Below, one piece after another: positions 44,518-52,127 of a DNA stretch of 64,000 nt (within the stretch, counting starts at the first letter, position 1; every line of letters begins with the position of its first letter). The stretch is from NCBI GenBank assembly GCA_016179765.1, contig JACPCL010000035.1:61536-125535 (forward strand), read 5' to 3'. The position numbers were made by a program, and so were the translations under genes. This DNA comes from Chloroflexota bacterium (GTDB lineage Bacteria > Chloroflexota > Dehalococcoidia > Lucifugimonadales > JACPCL1). Below the pieces are notes generated by a model, which was not told the DNA's origin, did not search any database, and was given only the letters and a program-made list of their open reading frames with translations.

Positions 44518-45117
44518 ATGCTACCCACGGATACCTACCAAGCCCTGCTGGTGGCCCTGACCGCCGCTTACCTCTTGGGCTCCTTCCCCACCGCAGTACT
44601 GGTGAGCCGTCTGCGAGGCGTGGACATCTTTTCCGCAGGCCCGGGACTTGCAGGCGCCACCAACGTCTTCCGCCAGGTTGGCCCAGTAGAGGGGATCGTC
44701 GTTCTGCTGGTAGACGCTGCCAAGGGCGCCCTCGCCATCGGCGTAGCCTACCGGCTGGGCCTCAGCGGCGACCTGCTACTGCTCCCGGCCCTGGCCTCGG
44801 TCTTTGGCCACTGGCGTCCCATCTTCACCCGCTTTCGCGGCGGCGATGGCGTCGCCACCCTGGTAGGCATCACCTTTGCACTATTCCCCCTTTATGTCCT
44901 CCCCAGCTTCGCCGTAGCCTTCGTGGTCGGCTCCCTGGCGCGCCTGACGGGAAAGCCGGTGCCTACCCTATGGGGCGGCGTCGCAGGCTATGGCCTCCTT
45001 TTCCTGCGCCTTCCCGCATCCCAGGAGAGCGCCCCCATGGTCATAGGCGTCGTGCTCCTGGCCATGATGGTGCTCGCCCATGGCGTCATTGGCCACCGGC
45101 GACGGCGCGCCGCGTAA
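44518..45117 (+). CDS. PlsY-like glycerol-3-phosphate acyltransferase homologue
   Basis: A 199-residue polytopic protein of the PlsY family, membrane acyltransferases that use acyl-phosphate to make lysophosphatidic acid. YLLGSFPTAVLVSRLRGVD opens the family pattern, AGATNVFRQVG follows, and FRGGDGVATLVG matches the second motif. Compared with typical PlsY, the first motif is altered (GPGLAGATN for GSGNPGATN) and an Asp replaces Lys in GGKGVAT, so catalytic or substrate properties may differ. Five to six membrane helices are visible. It starts in the gap divergent from the HExxH gene, with overlap of no coding sequence if ATG 44393 is right. Confidence 0.78.
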   Translation: MLPTDTYQALLVALTAAYLLGSFPTAVLVSRLRGVDIFSAGPGLAGATNVFRQVGPVEGIVVLLVDAAKGALAIGVAYRLGLSGDLLLLPALASVFGHWRPIFTRFRGGDGVATLVGITFALFPLYVLPSFAVAFVVGSLARLTGKPVPTLWGGVAGYGLLFLRLPASQESAPMVIGVVLLAMMVLAHGVIGHRRRRAA

Positions 45118-45135
45118 CCTCTTATATCATGCTCC

Positions 45136-45183
45136 AAAACAGGGAGGGGCGTCCCGACAGGTCGGGACGCCCCTCCCTGTTTT
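45136..45183. terminator. Perfect 23-bp hairpin, bidirectional terminator
   Basis: Arms 45136-45158 and 45161-45183 are exact inverted repeats with only AG between them. The arm starts AAAAC and the other ends GTTTT, so both strands have a short U run. It lies between two convergent genes (plsY-like and cupin). Confidence 0.85.
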
Positions 45184-45191
45184 CCCCGTAC

Positions 45192-45548
45192 CTACTCAAC
45201 AATGTCCGAACGGCCCTGGGTGGTGATGGACAGATGCGTGAAAAAACTGTCCTCCGTGGCCCCATGGGTGTGCCGCTCCCCCGGCGGCACGTACACCGCC
45301 ATCCCCGGCGTCACAAGGTGTCGCTCATGCTCCGTCGCCAGGATGCCCCTACCGGCGATGCAGTAGAGGATCTGATCATGGGTATGGGTGTGCGACTTAG
45401 TCCGCGCACCAGGGCTGAAGGTGACGGCCGCCAGGCGCAGCGTCCCCGCCATCTGCTCCGTCACCAGAGACTGCCGCCCCACCTTGCCCAGAAATATCTC
45501 ACCACCAGACCAGTCCGGTACAATTTCGTTCAGGTTAACCACTTTCAT
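45192..45548 (-). CDS. Cupin-domain protein
   Basis: A 118-residue single cupin. The first motif is SHTHTHDQILYCIAGRG (the His residues and Glu/Gln of the metal site) and the second is VTPGMAVYVPPGERHTHG. A bound metal and a small regulatory or isomerase/dioxygenase role are usual, but nothing here shows the substrate. GGAG lies 9 nt before the ATG. It is 18 nt downstream of the NDT-like gene, so it may be co-transcribed with it. Confidence 0.87.
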   Translation of the reverse strand: MKVVNLNEIVPDWSGGEIFLGKVGRQSLVTEQMAGTLRLAAVTFSPGARTKSHTHTHDQILYCIAGRGILATEHERHLVTPGMAVYVPPGERHTHGATEDSFFTHLSITTQGRSDIVE

Positions 45549-45566
45549 GCGTGACTCTCCGTCCTA

Positions 45567-46208
45567 TCACTTCAACGAGCCTTGTCTGACGCTCTCTTCG
45601 GTTGCCGAGAGCCAATACTCTATGGCAGTAACCGTATCTTTGAAGGTGAGTTCAGCAGGTAGTAGGTGAAACTTGTCACAGATTTCTGGGAGATGCTCTT
45701 GGAATTCTTGGTATTCCCTCCACAGTATTGTCCCAGATAGGAGGACACTCCCCTTGAAGGAAAGCCAGTTTCTTATCACCGTTACCGCCCTTTCCGGGTC
45801 AGCGCCATGCGCCTCAACGTCTAGCCCGGACAGGTCAGAGATGAATTGCTGATACCTATAAGGCTCTCTGTCAAGAATTAAGCAACGTTTTTGTTGCTGT
45901 CCTTTGTCCCCAAACCGCTTGGCTCCCAAGAATAAACCCAGTTCTAAGGGCATGTTGAATCTTGGCAGTCCTTCCTTGTTCGGCTCAGTTCGTGAAATAT
46001 CATGAATGGCTAGTCGGCAATCCCCCACAAGCCGTACTATCTTGTCCAGTCTGATATCGCCGGAATCTAAAACCTCCTTGGAGCAGCGGGGCAAGTATCC
46101 GCACCTAAAAACCGAAAACACAATGGCGTCAAACATCGCCTGATAGGCAGCATCAAAAGGACAGTTTATGAACACTTGACGCCCATATGTCCTTCTGGCC
46201 GGTGGCAT
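45567..46208 (-). CDS. Nucleoside-2-deoxyribosyltransferase-like (NDT/TIR-type fold) protein
   Basis: A 213-residue protein with a Rossmann-like pattern of the nucleoside deoxyribosyltransferase/TIR superfamily. Candidate active-site positions are NCPFDAAY near residue 15, the D-x-S in AIHDISRTE near 68-76, and the glutamate of NMPLELGLFLG near 84-94. The C-terminal 60 residues are helical and lack a family match. Such folds often degrade or sense nucleotides in defence or signalling; the exact role is inferred. It is 2 nt downstream of a small basic gene and close to tRNA-Pro. Confidence 0.6.
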   Translation of the reverse strand: MPPARRTYGRQVFINCPFDAAYQAMFDAIVFSVFRCGYLPRCSKEVLDSGDIRLDKIVRLVGDCRLAIHDISRTEPNKEGLPRFNMPLELGLFLGAKRFGDKGQQQKRCLILDREPYRYQQFISDLSGLDVEAHGADPERAVTVIRNWLSFKGSVLLSGTILWREYQEFQEHLPEICDKFHLLPAELTFKDTVTAIEYWLSATEESVRQGSLK

Positions 46209-46210
46209 GC

Positions 46211-46465
46211 CTATCTCTTCTTCGCCGCGAGTGTGTGTTTGCCCGTTGCCGTTTTGCTCCCCCTGGAAATCGCCAGGTTCTCTTTCGCTGGTTTCTGCGT
46301 CCCAATTTTCCCTTGTACCCGTTGAGTAGCACTCTTGCCTGCAGCGGCTACAGAGCCATAATGGGACAGCACGACTTCCCTAACGGCTTTCTTCATTGCC
46401 GGAGCAGGAACTTTTCTTTTCCCTAGAAGATTACTAGAGCGGGGCTTATTGGTATTAGTGGCCAA
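46211..46465 (-). CDS. Small lysine-rich basic protein
   Basis: An 84-residue protein with about a quarter Lys and Arg, rich also in Ala, Gly, Ser and Thr, and no membrane segment. It starts MATNTNKPRSSNLLGKRK. The order suggests a disordered nucleic-acid-binding protein. Its stop is 2 nt before the start of the NDT-like gene, so the two are translationally coupled. I do not recognise the family. It lies between that gene and tRNA-Pro. GAGGGAGG lies 5 nt before the ATG at 46465. Confidence 0.6.
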   Translation of the reverse strand: MATNTNKPRSSNLLGKRKVPAPAMKKAVREVVLSHYGSVAAAGKSATQRVQGKIGTQKPAKENLAISRGSKTATGKHTLAAKKR

Positions 46466-46528
46466 GCTTACCTCCCTCTTGGTTCTTGCAACTATGGGTG
46501 ATGCCCGTATGTTCGTATGCCCGTACTA

Positions 46529-46603
46529 TGGTCGGGGCGGCCGGGATTGAACCGGCGACCTCCTGGTCCCAAACCAGGCGCGCTACCGCTGCGCCACGCC
46601 CCG
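46529..46603 (-). tRNA. tRNA-Pro (anticodon TGG), CCA encoded
   Basis: A 75-nt tRNA: acceptor CGGGGCG pairs with CGCCCCG, discriminator A and encoded CCA (46529-46531). The D arm GGCGCAGCGGTAGCGC, the anticodon stem CCTGG/CCAGG with loop TTTGGGA (anticodon TGG), and the T arm CGCCGGTTCAATCCCGG are all regular. Confidence 0.95.
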
Positions 46604-46688
46604 CTCCCTCTATCCTATGCCCTTGCACAAGGGGGGTCAACCCACTATCCTCCCTCTGTATTCACCCGCCGCCCAAGAGGAGGCGCCT

Positions 46689-46883
46689 ATGCCAACCATC
46701 ATCCTGGTAATCCTTGGCCTCGCTTTCTTGTCCTACATCTGGAGCCGCATCTTTGAAAAGGCCGGCTATAGCCGCTGGTGGGGCCTGGTGATGGCGGTCC
46801 CCCTGGCCAACGTGGTCGCCCCGGTCATCTTCGCCTTCGCTGACTGGCCCGTCCACGCTGAGCTCCGTCGCCTCAGAAACTAG
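46689..46883 (+). CDS. Small membrane protein with two membrane segments
   Basis: A 64-residue protein with two hydrophobic segments (about 3-20 and 32-52) joined by the basic loop SRIFEKAGYSRWWG. The family resembles short DUF805-like or small conserved membrane proteins. ATG 46689 follows GAGGAGG at 6 nt; the frame is open to 46617 with no ribosome binding site. It sits between tRNA-Pro and the HpaI gene. Function unknown. Confidence 0.6.
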   Translation: MPTIILVILGLAFLSYIWSRIFEKAGYSRWWGLVMAVPLANVVAPVIFAFADWPVHAELRRLRN

Positions 46884-46956
46884 CGGGTCCAGTCCTCGGA
46901 TGGCTTGCCTTCCTGGTGTATCATAGTGAAGCACCTGAAACGAGAAAGGAGACCCC

Positions 46957-47739
46957 ATGCGTCCCAACAAGATCAAGCAGCTTTGGAAAGAGGGCAAGCC
47001 CGCCGTTGCCGGATGGCTGAGCACCGGCAGCACGTACCTGGCCGAGGTCATGGCCCACGCCGGGTTTGACGCCATCATCATAGACATGCAACACGGCATG
47101 GGCCTCTCACCAGAAAAGGCCATCGCCTGTATGCAGGCCATCTCCACCACCGACACCGTCCCCGTGTGCCGCATGTCCTGGAACGACCCCAAAGACATCC
47201 AGTTCGTCCTGGACGCAGGGGCCTACGGCGTCATCGTCCCCCTGGTCAACACCCGGGCAGAAGCGGAGCAGGCCGTGGGCGCCGCCAAGTATCCGCCCCT
47301 GGGCTTCCGCAGCACCGGCGCCAACCGCGTCCGGCTCTACGCCGGCGCCGACTACGCCCAGCACGCCAACGAAGAGGTCTTTGTCCTGGCCATGATTGAG
47401 ACCATGCAGGCCGTCGGCAACCTGGAGGAGATTGCCAAGGTCAAGGGGCTGGACGGCTTTTACGTTGGCCCCGGCGACCTGGCCTTCTCCCTCGGCATTC
47501 CCGGCGGGCCAGAGGCCCGGCGGGACCCTCGCCACGCCGCCGCCTGCCAGCGCGTCGTGGACGTGGCCCGCGCCCACAGCCTGGTGCCCTGCCATCACGG
47601 CTCCGGCCCAGAGGAGGCCGCCGACCGCTTTGCCCAGGGTTTCATGATGTGCCAGATCGGCAGCGACGGTGGCATGGTCTCCAACGGCTGCGCCGCTGCC
47701 CTCAAGGCCCTGACGGATCTGCGAGCCAAGCGCCGATAA
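46957..47739 (+). CDS. HpcH/HpaI-family aldolase
   Basis: A 260-residue class II pyruvate aldolase of the HpcH/HpaI family; members cleave 4-hydroxy-2-oxo acids to pyruvate or oxaloacetate plus an aldehyde. Motifs are IIIDMQHG (Asp and the His equivalent of the EHG active site), PVCRMSWND (substrate Arg), AYGVIVPLVNTRAEAE, YPPLGFRSTG, MIETMQAVGNLEEIA (metal-binding Glu) and YVGPGDLAFSLG (metal-binding Asp). Most HpaI proteins have EHG; here it is QHG, a point to check. GGAG lies 5 nt before the ATG. Confidence 0.9.
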   Translation: MRPNKIKQLWKEGKPAVAGWLSTGSTYLAEVMAHAGFDAIIIDMQHGMGLSPEKAIACMQAISTTDTVPVCRMSWNDPKDIQFVLDAGAYGVIVPLVNTRAEAEQAVGAAKYPPLGFRSTGANRVRLYAGADYAQHANEEVFVLAMIETMQAVGNLEEIAKVKGLDGFYVGPGDLAFSLGIPGGPEARRDPRHAAACQRVVDVARAHSLVPCHHGSGPEEAADRFAQGFMMCQIGSDGGMVSNGCAAALKALTDLRAKRR

Positions 47740-47787
47740 TCACAACGGTCTGTCCTTTGCTGACCTAACAACACCACAACACAAACC

Positions 47788-48056
47788 TAGCAGGGTGCGG
47801 AAAAAGGGGAGTCCAGAGGGCCAAAGCCCCGGAGCCTGCCCTGAGTCCGCCGCAGGCGGGCGAAGGGGCGGGGGTCTGGGGGTGTCCCCCAGAACTAATC
47901 TTCCCCCTCTCCCTTTAGGGGCGTTGCCTCAAAAGTCAGGAAGGTGCAGGGAACGTCAGTTCCCGCTGGGGGTCTGGGGGTGTCCCCCAGAACTAATCTT
48001 CCCCCTCTCCCTTTAGGAGAGGGGGAACACAAGGGGGTGAGGTCAGCAGCCTGCTA
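47788..48056. repeat. MITE-like repeat, family B (copy 5) with internal 50-bp duplication
   Basis: Starts TAGCAGGGTGCGGAAAAA and ends GTCAGCAGCCTGCTA. Inside, two 50-nt direct copies (47870-47919 and 47968-48017) carry GGTGTCCCCCAGAACTAATC and a family C core CCCTCTCCCTTTAGG. The whole gap 47740-48128 consists of this plus the hairpin at 48055-48086. Confidence 0.78.
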
Positions 48057-48086
48057 GGGGCGGGCCCACGCATCGGCCCGCCCCTA
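48055..48086. repeat. 12-bp hairpin
   Basis: Arms TAGGGGCGGGCC (48055-48066) and GGCCCGCCCCTA (48075-48086) with an 8-nt loop. It starts at the last bases of a family B element. Confidence 0.6.
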
Positions 48087-48128
48087 CCGTACGACACCAA
48101 CCATGCCAGCAATAGGTGGCCCAAGCCC

Positions 48129-49034
48129 GTGCTAGGGATCCTTGTTAACGCCGTCCTCCCCGTCTTCATCATCGCTGCCATTGGCATTCTGGTTGGGCGC
48201 ACCTTCAACCCAGACCCCAGGCCCATCAGCCGCCTGGCCCTGTACGTCTTCTCCCCTGCCCTCATCTTCTCCTCCCTCTCTACCGCCGACATCCAGCCGA
48301 GAGAGGTGGCGAGCGTCTTCCTCTTCCTCCTGGTCTGGACACCCGTCATGTACGCCCTCTCCTGGGCCGTCGCCTGGCAACTGCGCATCCGGGGAAAGGC
48401 TCGCAACGCCTTCTATCTGAGCACCCTCTTCTCCAACGCCGTCAACTACGGCCTGCCGGTGTCCCTTTTCGCCTTCGGCCAGGCAGGCATGGACCGCGCC
48501 CTTCTCTTCCTTGCCCCTACCGCCCTCCTGACCGGCAGCCTCGCCATCTACATCGCCTCGGGCAGCGGCGGAGGGTGGCGTGGCCTCCTGCCCCTCCTGC
48601 GCATCCCCACCTTTTACGCCACCCTTGCAGCCCTGGCCCTCAACCCGCTGAACATCGCCTTCCCCCAGGCCATCGCCCGGCCCCTGGAGACCCTGGCCGG
48701 CGCCGCCATCCCCACCATGATCATGGTGCTGGGCATCCAGCTTTCCCACGCCTCCATCAAAGAAGACCTGGCGCGCGGGGGCATCGCCGCCGGTGTGCGG
48801 CTCATCATCGCGCCCGCTATCGCCTACCTCTGCACCCTGCTTCTGGGCATTGAGGGCATCACCCAGCAGGTGGTCATCGTCCTCTCCGGCATGCCCACCG
48901 CCGTCCACACCATCATCCTGGCCACCGAGTTTGACTCCAACCCCACCCAGGTAACCAGCGCCGTGGCCATCTCCACTGCCGCCAGCCTGGTCACCCTGAC
49001 GGTGCTCATCTACACGGTGCAGCGCTTGCTGTAA
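48129..49034 (+). CDS. AEC-family (auxin efflux carrier-like) transporter
   Basis: A 301-residue membrane protein of the auxin efflux carrier (AEC) family, secondary transporters of small organic acids. About ten hydrophobic segments are seen. Family marks include ILVNAVLPVFIIAAIGILVG at the start, SNAVNYGLPVSLFAFG in the middle and the second-half repeat NPLNIAFPQAIARPLETLAG. The start is GTG at 48129; a clear ribosome binding site is not seen. The next gene is convergent, behind a strong hairpin. Substrate unknown. Confidence 0.85.
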   Translation: MLGILVNAVLPVFIIAAIGILVGRTFNPDPRPISRLALYVFSPALIFSSLSTADIQPREVASVFLFLLVWTPVMYALSWAVAWQLRIRGKARNAFYLSTLFSNAVNYGLPVSLFAFGQAGMDRALLFLAPTALLTGSLAIYIASGSGGGWRGLLPLLRIPTFYATLAALALNPLNIAFPQAIARPLETLAGAAIPTMIMVLGIQLSHASIKEDLARGGIAAGVRLIIAPAIAYLCTLLLGIEGITQQVVIVLSGMPTAVHTIILATEFDSNPTQVTSAVAISTAASLVTLTVLIYTVQRLL

Positions 49035-49043
49035 GGTACGTAA

Positions 49044-49083
49044 GCATATGTAGGGGCGCAGCATGCTGCGCCCCTACATATGC
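49044..49083. terminator. Perfect 40-nt palindrome, probable bidirectional terminator
   Basis: Arms 49044-49062 and 49065-49083 (19 bp) are separated by AT, making a complete palindrome. It lies between the AEC carrier (plus) and the radical SAM gene (minus) stops. Confidence 0.8.
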
Positions 49084-49114
49084 CTGCTCAACATCGTCTC
49101 CTCTGTGCATTACC

Positions 49115-50428
49115 CTACGCCGCCGCTTTCGCTGCGGCCCCTTTCAGCGCCGCCACGGGGCAACCGCCACACCCAAAGCTGGAGCAACCGGTGCAGGCGT
49201 GGCCTTCAAGGGCCTGGGGCGTTGCCGCCGGGGGCTTCTTCTCCTGGAACAGGTCCATCTTGCCCTGCTGGGCCTTCTGGGGCCTGTACCCTGGCAGGCC
49301 CAGGAAGGCCCTGGCCCGCTTGGTCACCACGCCCATGGCCTGGAGGTCCCGCCAGGAGTCTATGCTGTGCCGTTGCCGCTGGGCCACGATGCGCTTGGCA
49401 GCCATCGGCCCAACGCCCGGCACCCGAAGCAGCTTCTGGTAGTCGGCCTGGTTCACATCCACCACTTCGTCCCGGTAGGCGTAGGCCGCCAGCAGCAGCT
49501 TGGGGTCCACGTCCAAAGGCAAGAAGCCTCCCCCGTCAAAGGCAGGCTTTAGCTCCTCCTGAGAGTAGCCGTAGATGCGGCTGAGCCAGTCCAACTGGTA
49601 CAGGCGGTGAGAGCGCAACATGGGCGTGGCGGGATGCTCCTCCAGGGGCGTGTAGCGGGCGGGACGGAAGGGCTGGTAGTAGATGCGCTTGAACCCCCAC
49701 TGGCCATAAAGCTGGGCCATGCGGCGATAGATGTCCAGGTCCGACTCCTCGGCGGCCCCTACTACAAGTTGCGTCACCTGCCCCACTGCGCCGCTCGTGT
49801 CGCCCTGGATCAGCTTATGGATGGCTTGCATGGGGACCAGCATGTGTTTGTTGAAATCCTTCATAGTGCTGACCCTGGCAAGGTGTTCCTGGGTGGGCAG
49901 CTCCATGTTGATGGAGAGCCGCGTGCCCAGGCGGTACGCCGCCTCCACCGCGCCAGGCGAGGCGCCAGGCATCACCTTCAGATGAATATACCCCCTGAAC
50001 TTGTGCCGGTAACGCAGGGCCTCCACCGTGTCCAGCAGCTTCTCCATGATACCGTCGGGCGTGCTGGCGATGCCGGAGCTGAGGAACAGGCCCGCCACCG
50101 TCTGCCGCTGGTAAAGCTCCATGAACAGCTTGGCCAGCTCGTCCACCTTGAAGCCGTAGCGACGGCGAGGCACATAGATGCTGTTCGGGCAATAGGCGCA
50201 GTCGTACTTACACACGTCGGTGAACATGACGCGCATGAGGGAGATGGTCTTCCCGTTAGGCATGGCGGCCTTGTAGACGCCGGCGGGCATCGCCCGGTTG
50301 CGCGGCTGGCTGTAGGCCTCCCTGGGAACGTTGAACTTGTGGTCCTCCGGCGCCAGTACGTCGTCGGTGGCCATGCCACCCAGGTGGCGCAGCTTCTCGT
50401 AGGCATCGGGAGTCGCTTGAATAAGCAT
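49115..50428 (-). CDS. Radical SAM protein with helix-hairpin-helix domain (DNA modification/repair type)
   Basis: A 437-residue radical SAM enzyme. The cluster motif is CKYDCAYC (C-x3-C-x2-C) near residues 73-80, with LFLSSGI as the glycine-rich SAM site. A central TIM-barrel part is followed by an HhH region (LLRVPGVGPMAAKRIVAQR). The arrangement matches the putative DNA modification/repair rSAM family that is usually encoded beside a uracil-DNA-glycosylase-like partner; none is next to it here. The C-terminus adds a cysteine-rich tail CTGCSSFGCGGC (about 415-426) that could hold an extra metal site. The ATG at 50428 follows GGAGGG at 4 nt. Confidence 0.85.
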   Translation of the reverse strand: MLIQATPDAYEKLRHLGGMATDDVLAPEDHKFNVPREAYSQPRNRAMPAGVYKAAMPNGKTISLMRVMFTDVCKYDCAYCPNSIYVPRRRYGFKVDELAKLFMELYQRQTVAGLFLSSGIASTPDGIMEKLLDTVEALRYRHKFRGYIHLKVMPGASPGAVEAAYRLGTRLSINMELPTQEHLARVSTMKDFNKHMLVPMQAIHKLIQGDTSGAVGQVTQLVVGAAEESDLDIYRRMAQLYGQWGFKRIYYQPFRPARYTPLEEHPATPMLRSHRLYQLDWLSRIYGYSQEELKPAFDGGGFLPLDVDPKLLLAAYAYRDEVVDVNQADYQKLLRVPGVGPMAAKRIVAQRQRHSIDSWRDLQAMGVVTKRARAFLGLPGYRPQKAQQGKMDLFQEKKPPAATPQALEGHACTGCSSFGCGGCPVAALKGAAAKAAA

Positions 50429-50586
50429 AGGGCCCTCCTTGCAAAGAACTGGTGTGAAAGAACTAATGTTCTGTTATTTTGCACGGAAAGGCCAGAATGT
50501 CAAGGGGCAAATGGCAGAGGGCAATCCGCTTGACCTCATCCCTCCTTCCGCCAATAATGGCGTAACCCCCGCCGAGGAGGCCCGCC

Positions 50587-51006
50587 ATGCCCTCACTGCA
50601 AGAGTCGGTGGCCGTCAACGCACCCCTGGACCAGGTGTGGAACGCCGTGCTGGACTTTGAGGCACGCCCCAACCACTCGCCCCGCGTGACGGAGGCCAGG
50701 CTCCTGGATGGCCCGCCCCTGCGCGCGGGGAGCCGCATCCGCCTGGTGGTGGGCCGCAACGCCCTTACGCCCGTCGTCCAAACGGTACAACCCCAGGAGC
50801 GCCTGACCCTCCTGGTAAAAGGCCCCGGCTTTCTGGCCACCCACGAGTACCGGGTGCAGGCCCAGGGCAGCGGCGTCCAGGTGACTATCGCCGCACAGTA
50901 CGGCGGCCTCCTGGGCGGCGTCTTCGCTAGCCTCATGCGAGGCTCCTTCCGCCGCGACCTTACCGACGAGCTTGCCGCCATCAAGCAAGCGGCAGAGGGG
51001 ACATAG
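50587..51006 (+). CDS. SRPBCC/polyketide cyclase-like small protein
   Basis: A 139-residue SRPBCC (START/Bet v1-like) domain protein: SLQESVAVNAPLDQVWNAVLDFE at the start, RLTLLVKGPGFLATHEYRV in the middle and GSFRRDLTDELAAIKQAAE as the closing helix. These proteins bind hydrophobic ligands. GAGGAGG lies 6 nt before the ATG. It is divergent from the radical SAM gene and may share its upstream region. Confidence 0.82.
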   Translation: MPSLQESVAVNAPLDQVWNAVLDFEARPNHSPRVTEARLLDGPPLRAGSRIRLVVGRNALTPVVQTVQPQERLTLLVKGPGFLATHEYRVQAQGSGVQVTIAAQYGGLLGGVFASLMRGSFRRDLTDELAAIKQAAEGT

Positions 51007-51040
51007 CTCCTTCCCACAATGGGAGGGGGAAAACAACAAT

Positions 51041-51083
51041 GTGAAGATTTGCTTTGCGGCATAGCCGCAAAGCAAATCTTCAC
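51041..51083. repeat. Perfect 20-bp hairpin, TTTGCGGC core
   Basis: Arms 51041-51060 and 51064-51083 are exact inverted repeats around loop ATA. The core TTGCTTTGCGGC is shared with the 19606-19648 hairpin, and GTGAAG at the outer end is shared with 16309-16355. Confidence 0.85.
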
Positions 51084-51165
51084 CTATCCTACTAATTGGA
51101 ACGTTAGTAAATAGACTTGCCAGATCGTCACCAGGGTGGCTACGTATTTCCCAAAAAGCGCTCGG

Positions 51166-51310
51166 TGTACGCCTCTCCCTTGAGGGGAGAGGCCGCTTCC
51201 GCCGCGCCTAGCGTCGCGGCGGAAGCGGGTGAGGGTGAAAGTCTACCTACTAACGATCCCCTTAGTAAATCCCACTCTCTGCTTCGGAGAGAGGGATTAC
51301 AGGGGGAAGG
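51166..51310. repeat. Family C repeat with nested GC hairpin
   Basis: Contains CTCTCCCTTGAGGGGAGAGG, a CCGCTTCCGCCGCG / CGCGGCGGAAGCGG palindrome and CTCTCTGCTTCGGAGAGAG. With the hairpin at 51041-51083 it fills the 304-nt gap 51007-51310. Confidence 0.65.
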
Positions 51311-51679
51311 TCAGGATGGGGGTGAAGCCTCAATCTCCTGGGGATCGCCCAGCAGTAGATACGGCTCCCCCCACTGGCGAGGGCTCTCCAGGCTCCACGC
51401 CTCCTGGTTATCCCCTGCCATCAGGCGCACGCCCCAGTCGCCGCCGTACACCAGGTAGGCGGTCCCGGAGCCGGAGTCGCCCACCTTCACGGAGTAGGCA
51501 TCGCAGGGCGTACCGCCCCCTACGCTGCTCCAGCCCGTGATGCGGCACCAGCCATACGCACCCCGGGGCGGATACGCCTTCACCCGCACCGCCTTCACCC
51601 GTTCCCCCTGCGCATCAAAGACCCGCTCCGGCACCCCAAAGCAGTTGCCGTTCTCCTCCACCTCAAGGGCTATCTCCAT
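51311..51679 (-). CDS. Protein of unknown function
   Basis: A 122-residue acidic protein I do not recognise, rich in Gly, Trp and Tyr, with no membrane segment. It begins MEIALEVEENGNCFGVPERV and ends DPQEIEASPPS. It starts 1 nt after the stop of the 80-residue gene upstream, so the two are coupled. The layout suggests a compact beta-rich domain. Confidence 0.55.
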   Translation of the reverse strand: MEIALEVEENGNCFGVPERVFDAQGERVKAVRVKAYPPRGAYGWCRITGWSSVGGGTPCDAYSVKVGDSGSGTAYLVYGGDWGVRLMAGDNQEAWSLESPRQWGEPYLLLGDPQEIEASPPS

Positions 51680-51680
51680 C

Positions 51681-51923
51681 CTATGCCTCCCTCTCTTCCT
51701 TTAGTCCCAAGCGCAGCAGCTCCTGCCGCAGAACAGGCAGCCACGCCTCCAGCCCCGTCAGCGGCGCGACGATCTCTACCATGCCACCGCTCCCCAGCCT
51801 GGCCGAGCCAGGGTCCGCCTTCTCCAATTCCACGCGGATATGCTCCCGGTCAATCCCAAAGTCATCCGTGACCGAGAAGATGGCCCGCATGTCCGCCATG
51901 CTGATAATCTCTTCCATAGCCAT
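51681..51923 (-). CDS. Small protein of unknown function
   Basis: An 80-residue acidic protein, starting MAMEEIISMADMRAIFSVTD and ending in a Leu/Arg/Glu helix (LRQELLRLGLKEEREA). No known domain is recognised. It precedes the 122-residue gene with a 1-nt gap; the pair could be a two-component unit such as toxin-antitoxin, but no motif shows this. A ribosome binding site is poor (in-frame ATGs lie at 51923, 51917 and 51899). Confidence 0.5.
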   Translation of the reverse strand: MAMEEIISMADMRAIFSVTDDFGIDREHIRVELEKADPGSARLGSGGMVEIVAPLTGLEAWLPVLRQELLRLGLKEEREA

Positions 51924-51929
51924 GTACCT

Positions 51930-51975
51930 TGTCCCCCTCTCTCTTTAGGGGAGGGGGACTACAGGGGGTGAGGTC
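51930..51975. repeat. Family C repeat
   Basis: CCCCCTCTCTCTTTAGGGGAGGGGGACTACAGGGGGTGAGG, the consensus family C form, upstream of the 80-residue gene. Confidence 0.7.
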
Positions 51976-52127
51976 AACTCATAGAGGGCCTCACTTTCGG
52001 GATAAGCACAGTCTATAGCCTCCCAGCCGACCTGCAAAGGCCACCCCCAGCCCCTCGGATGTGCTATTATCCCGTCGTTCGCTGGCAGCAAAGGCCCGCC
52101 GGGGCTGAAGCATCATAGGAGGCGCAC

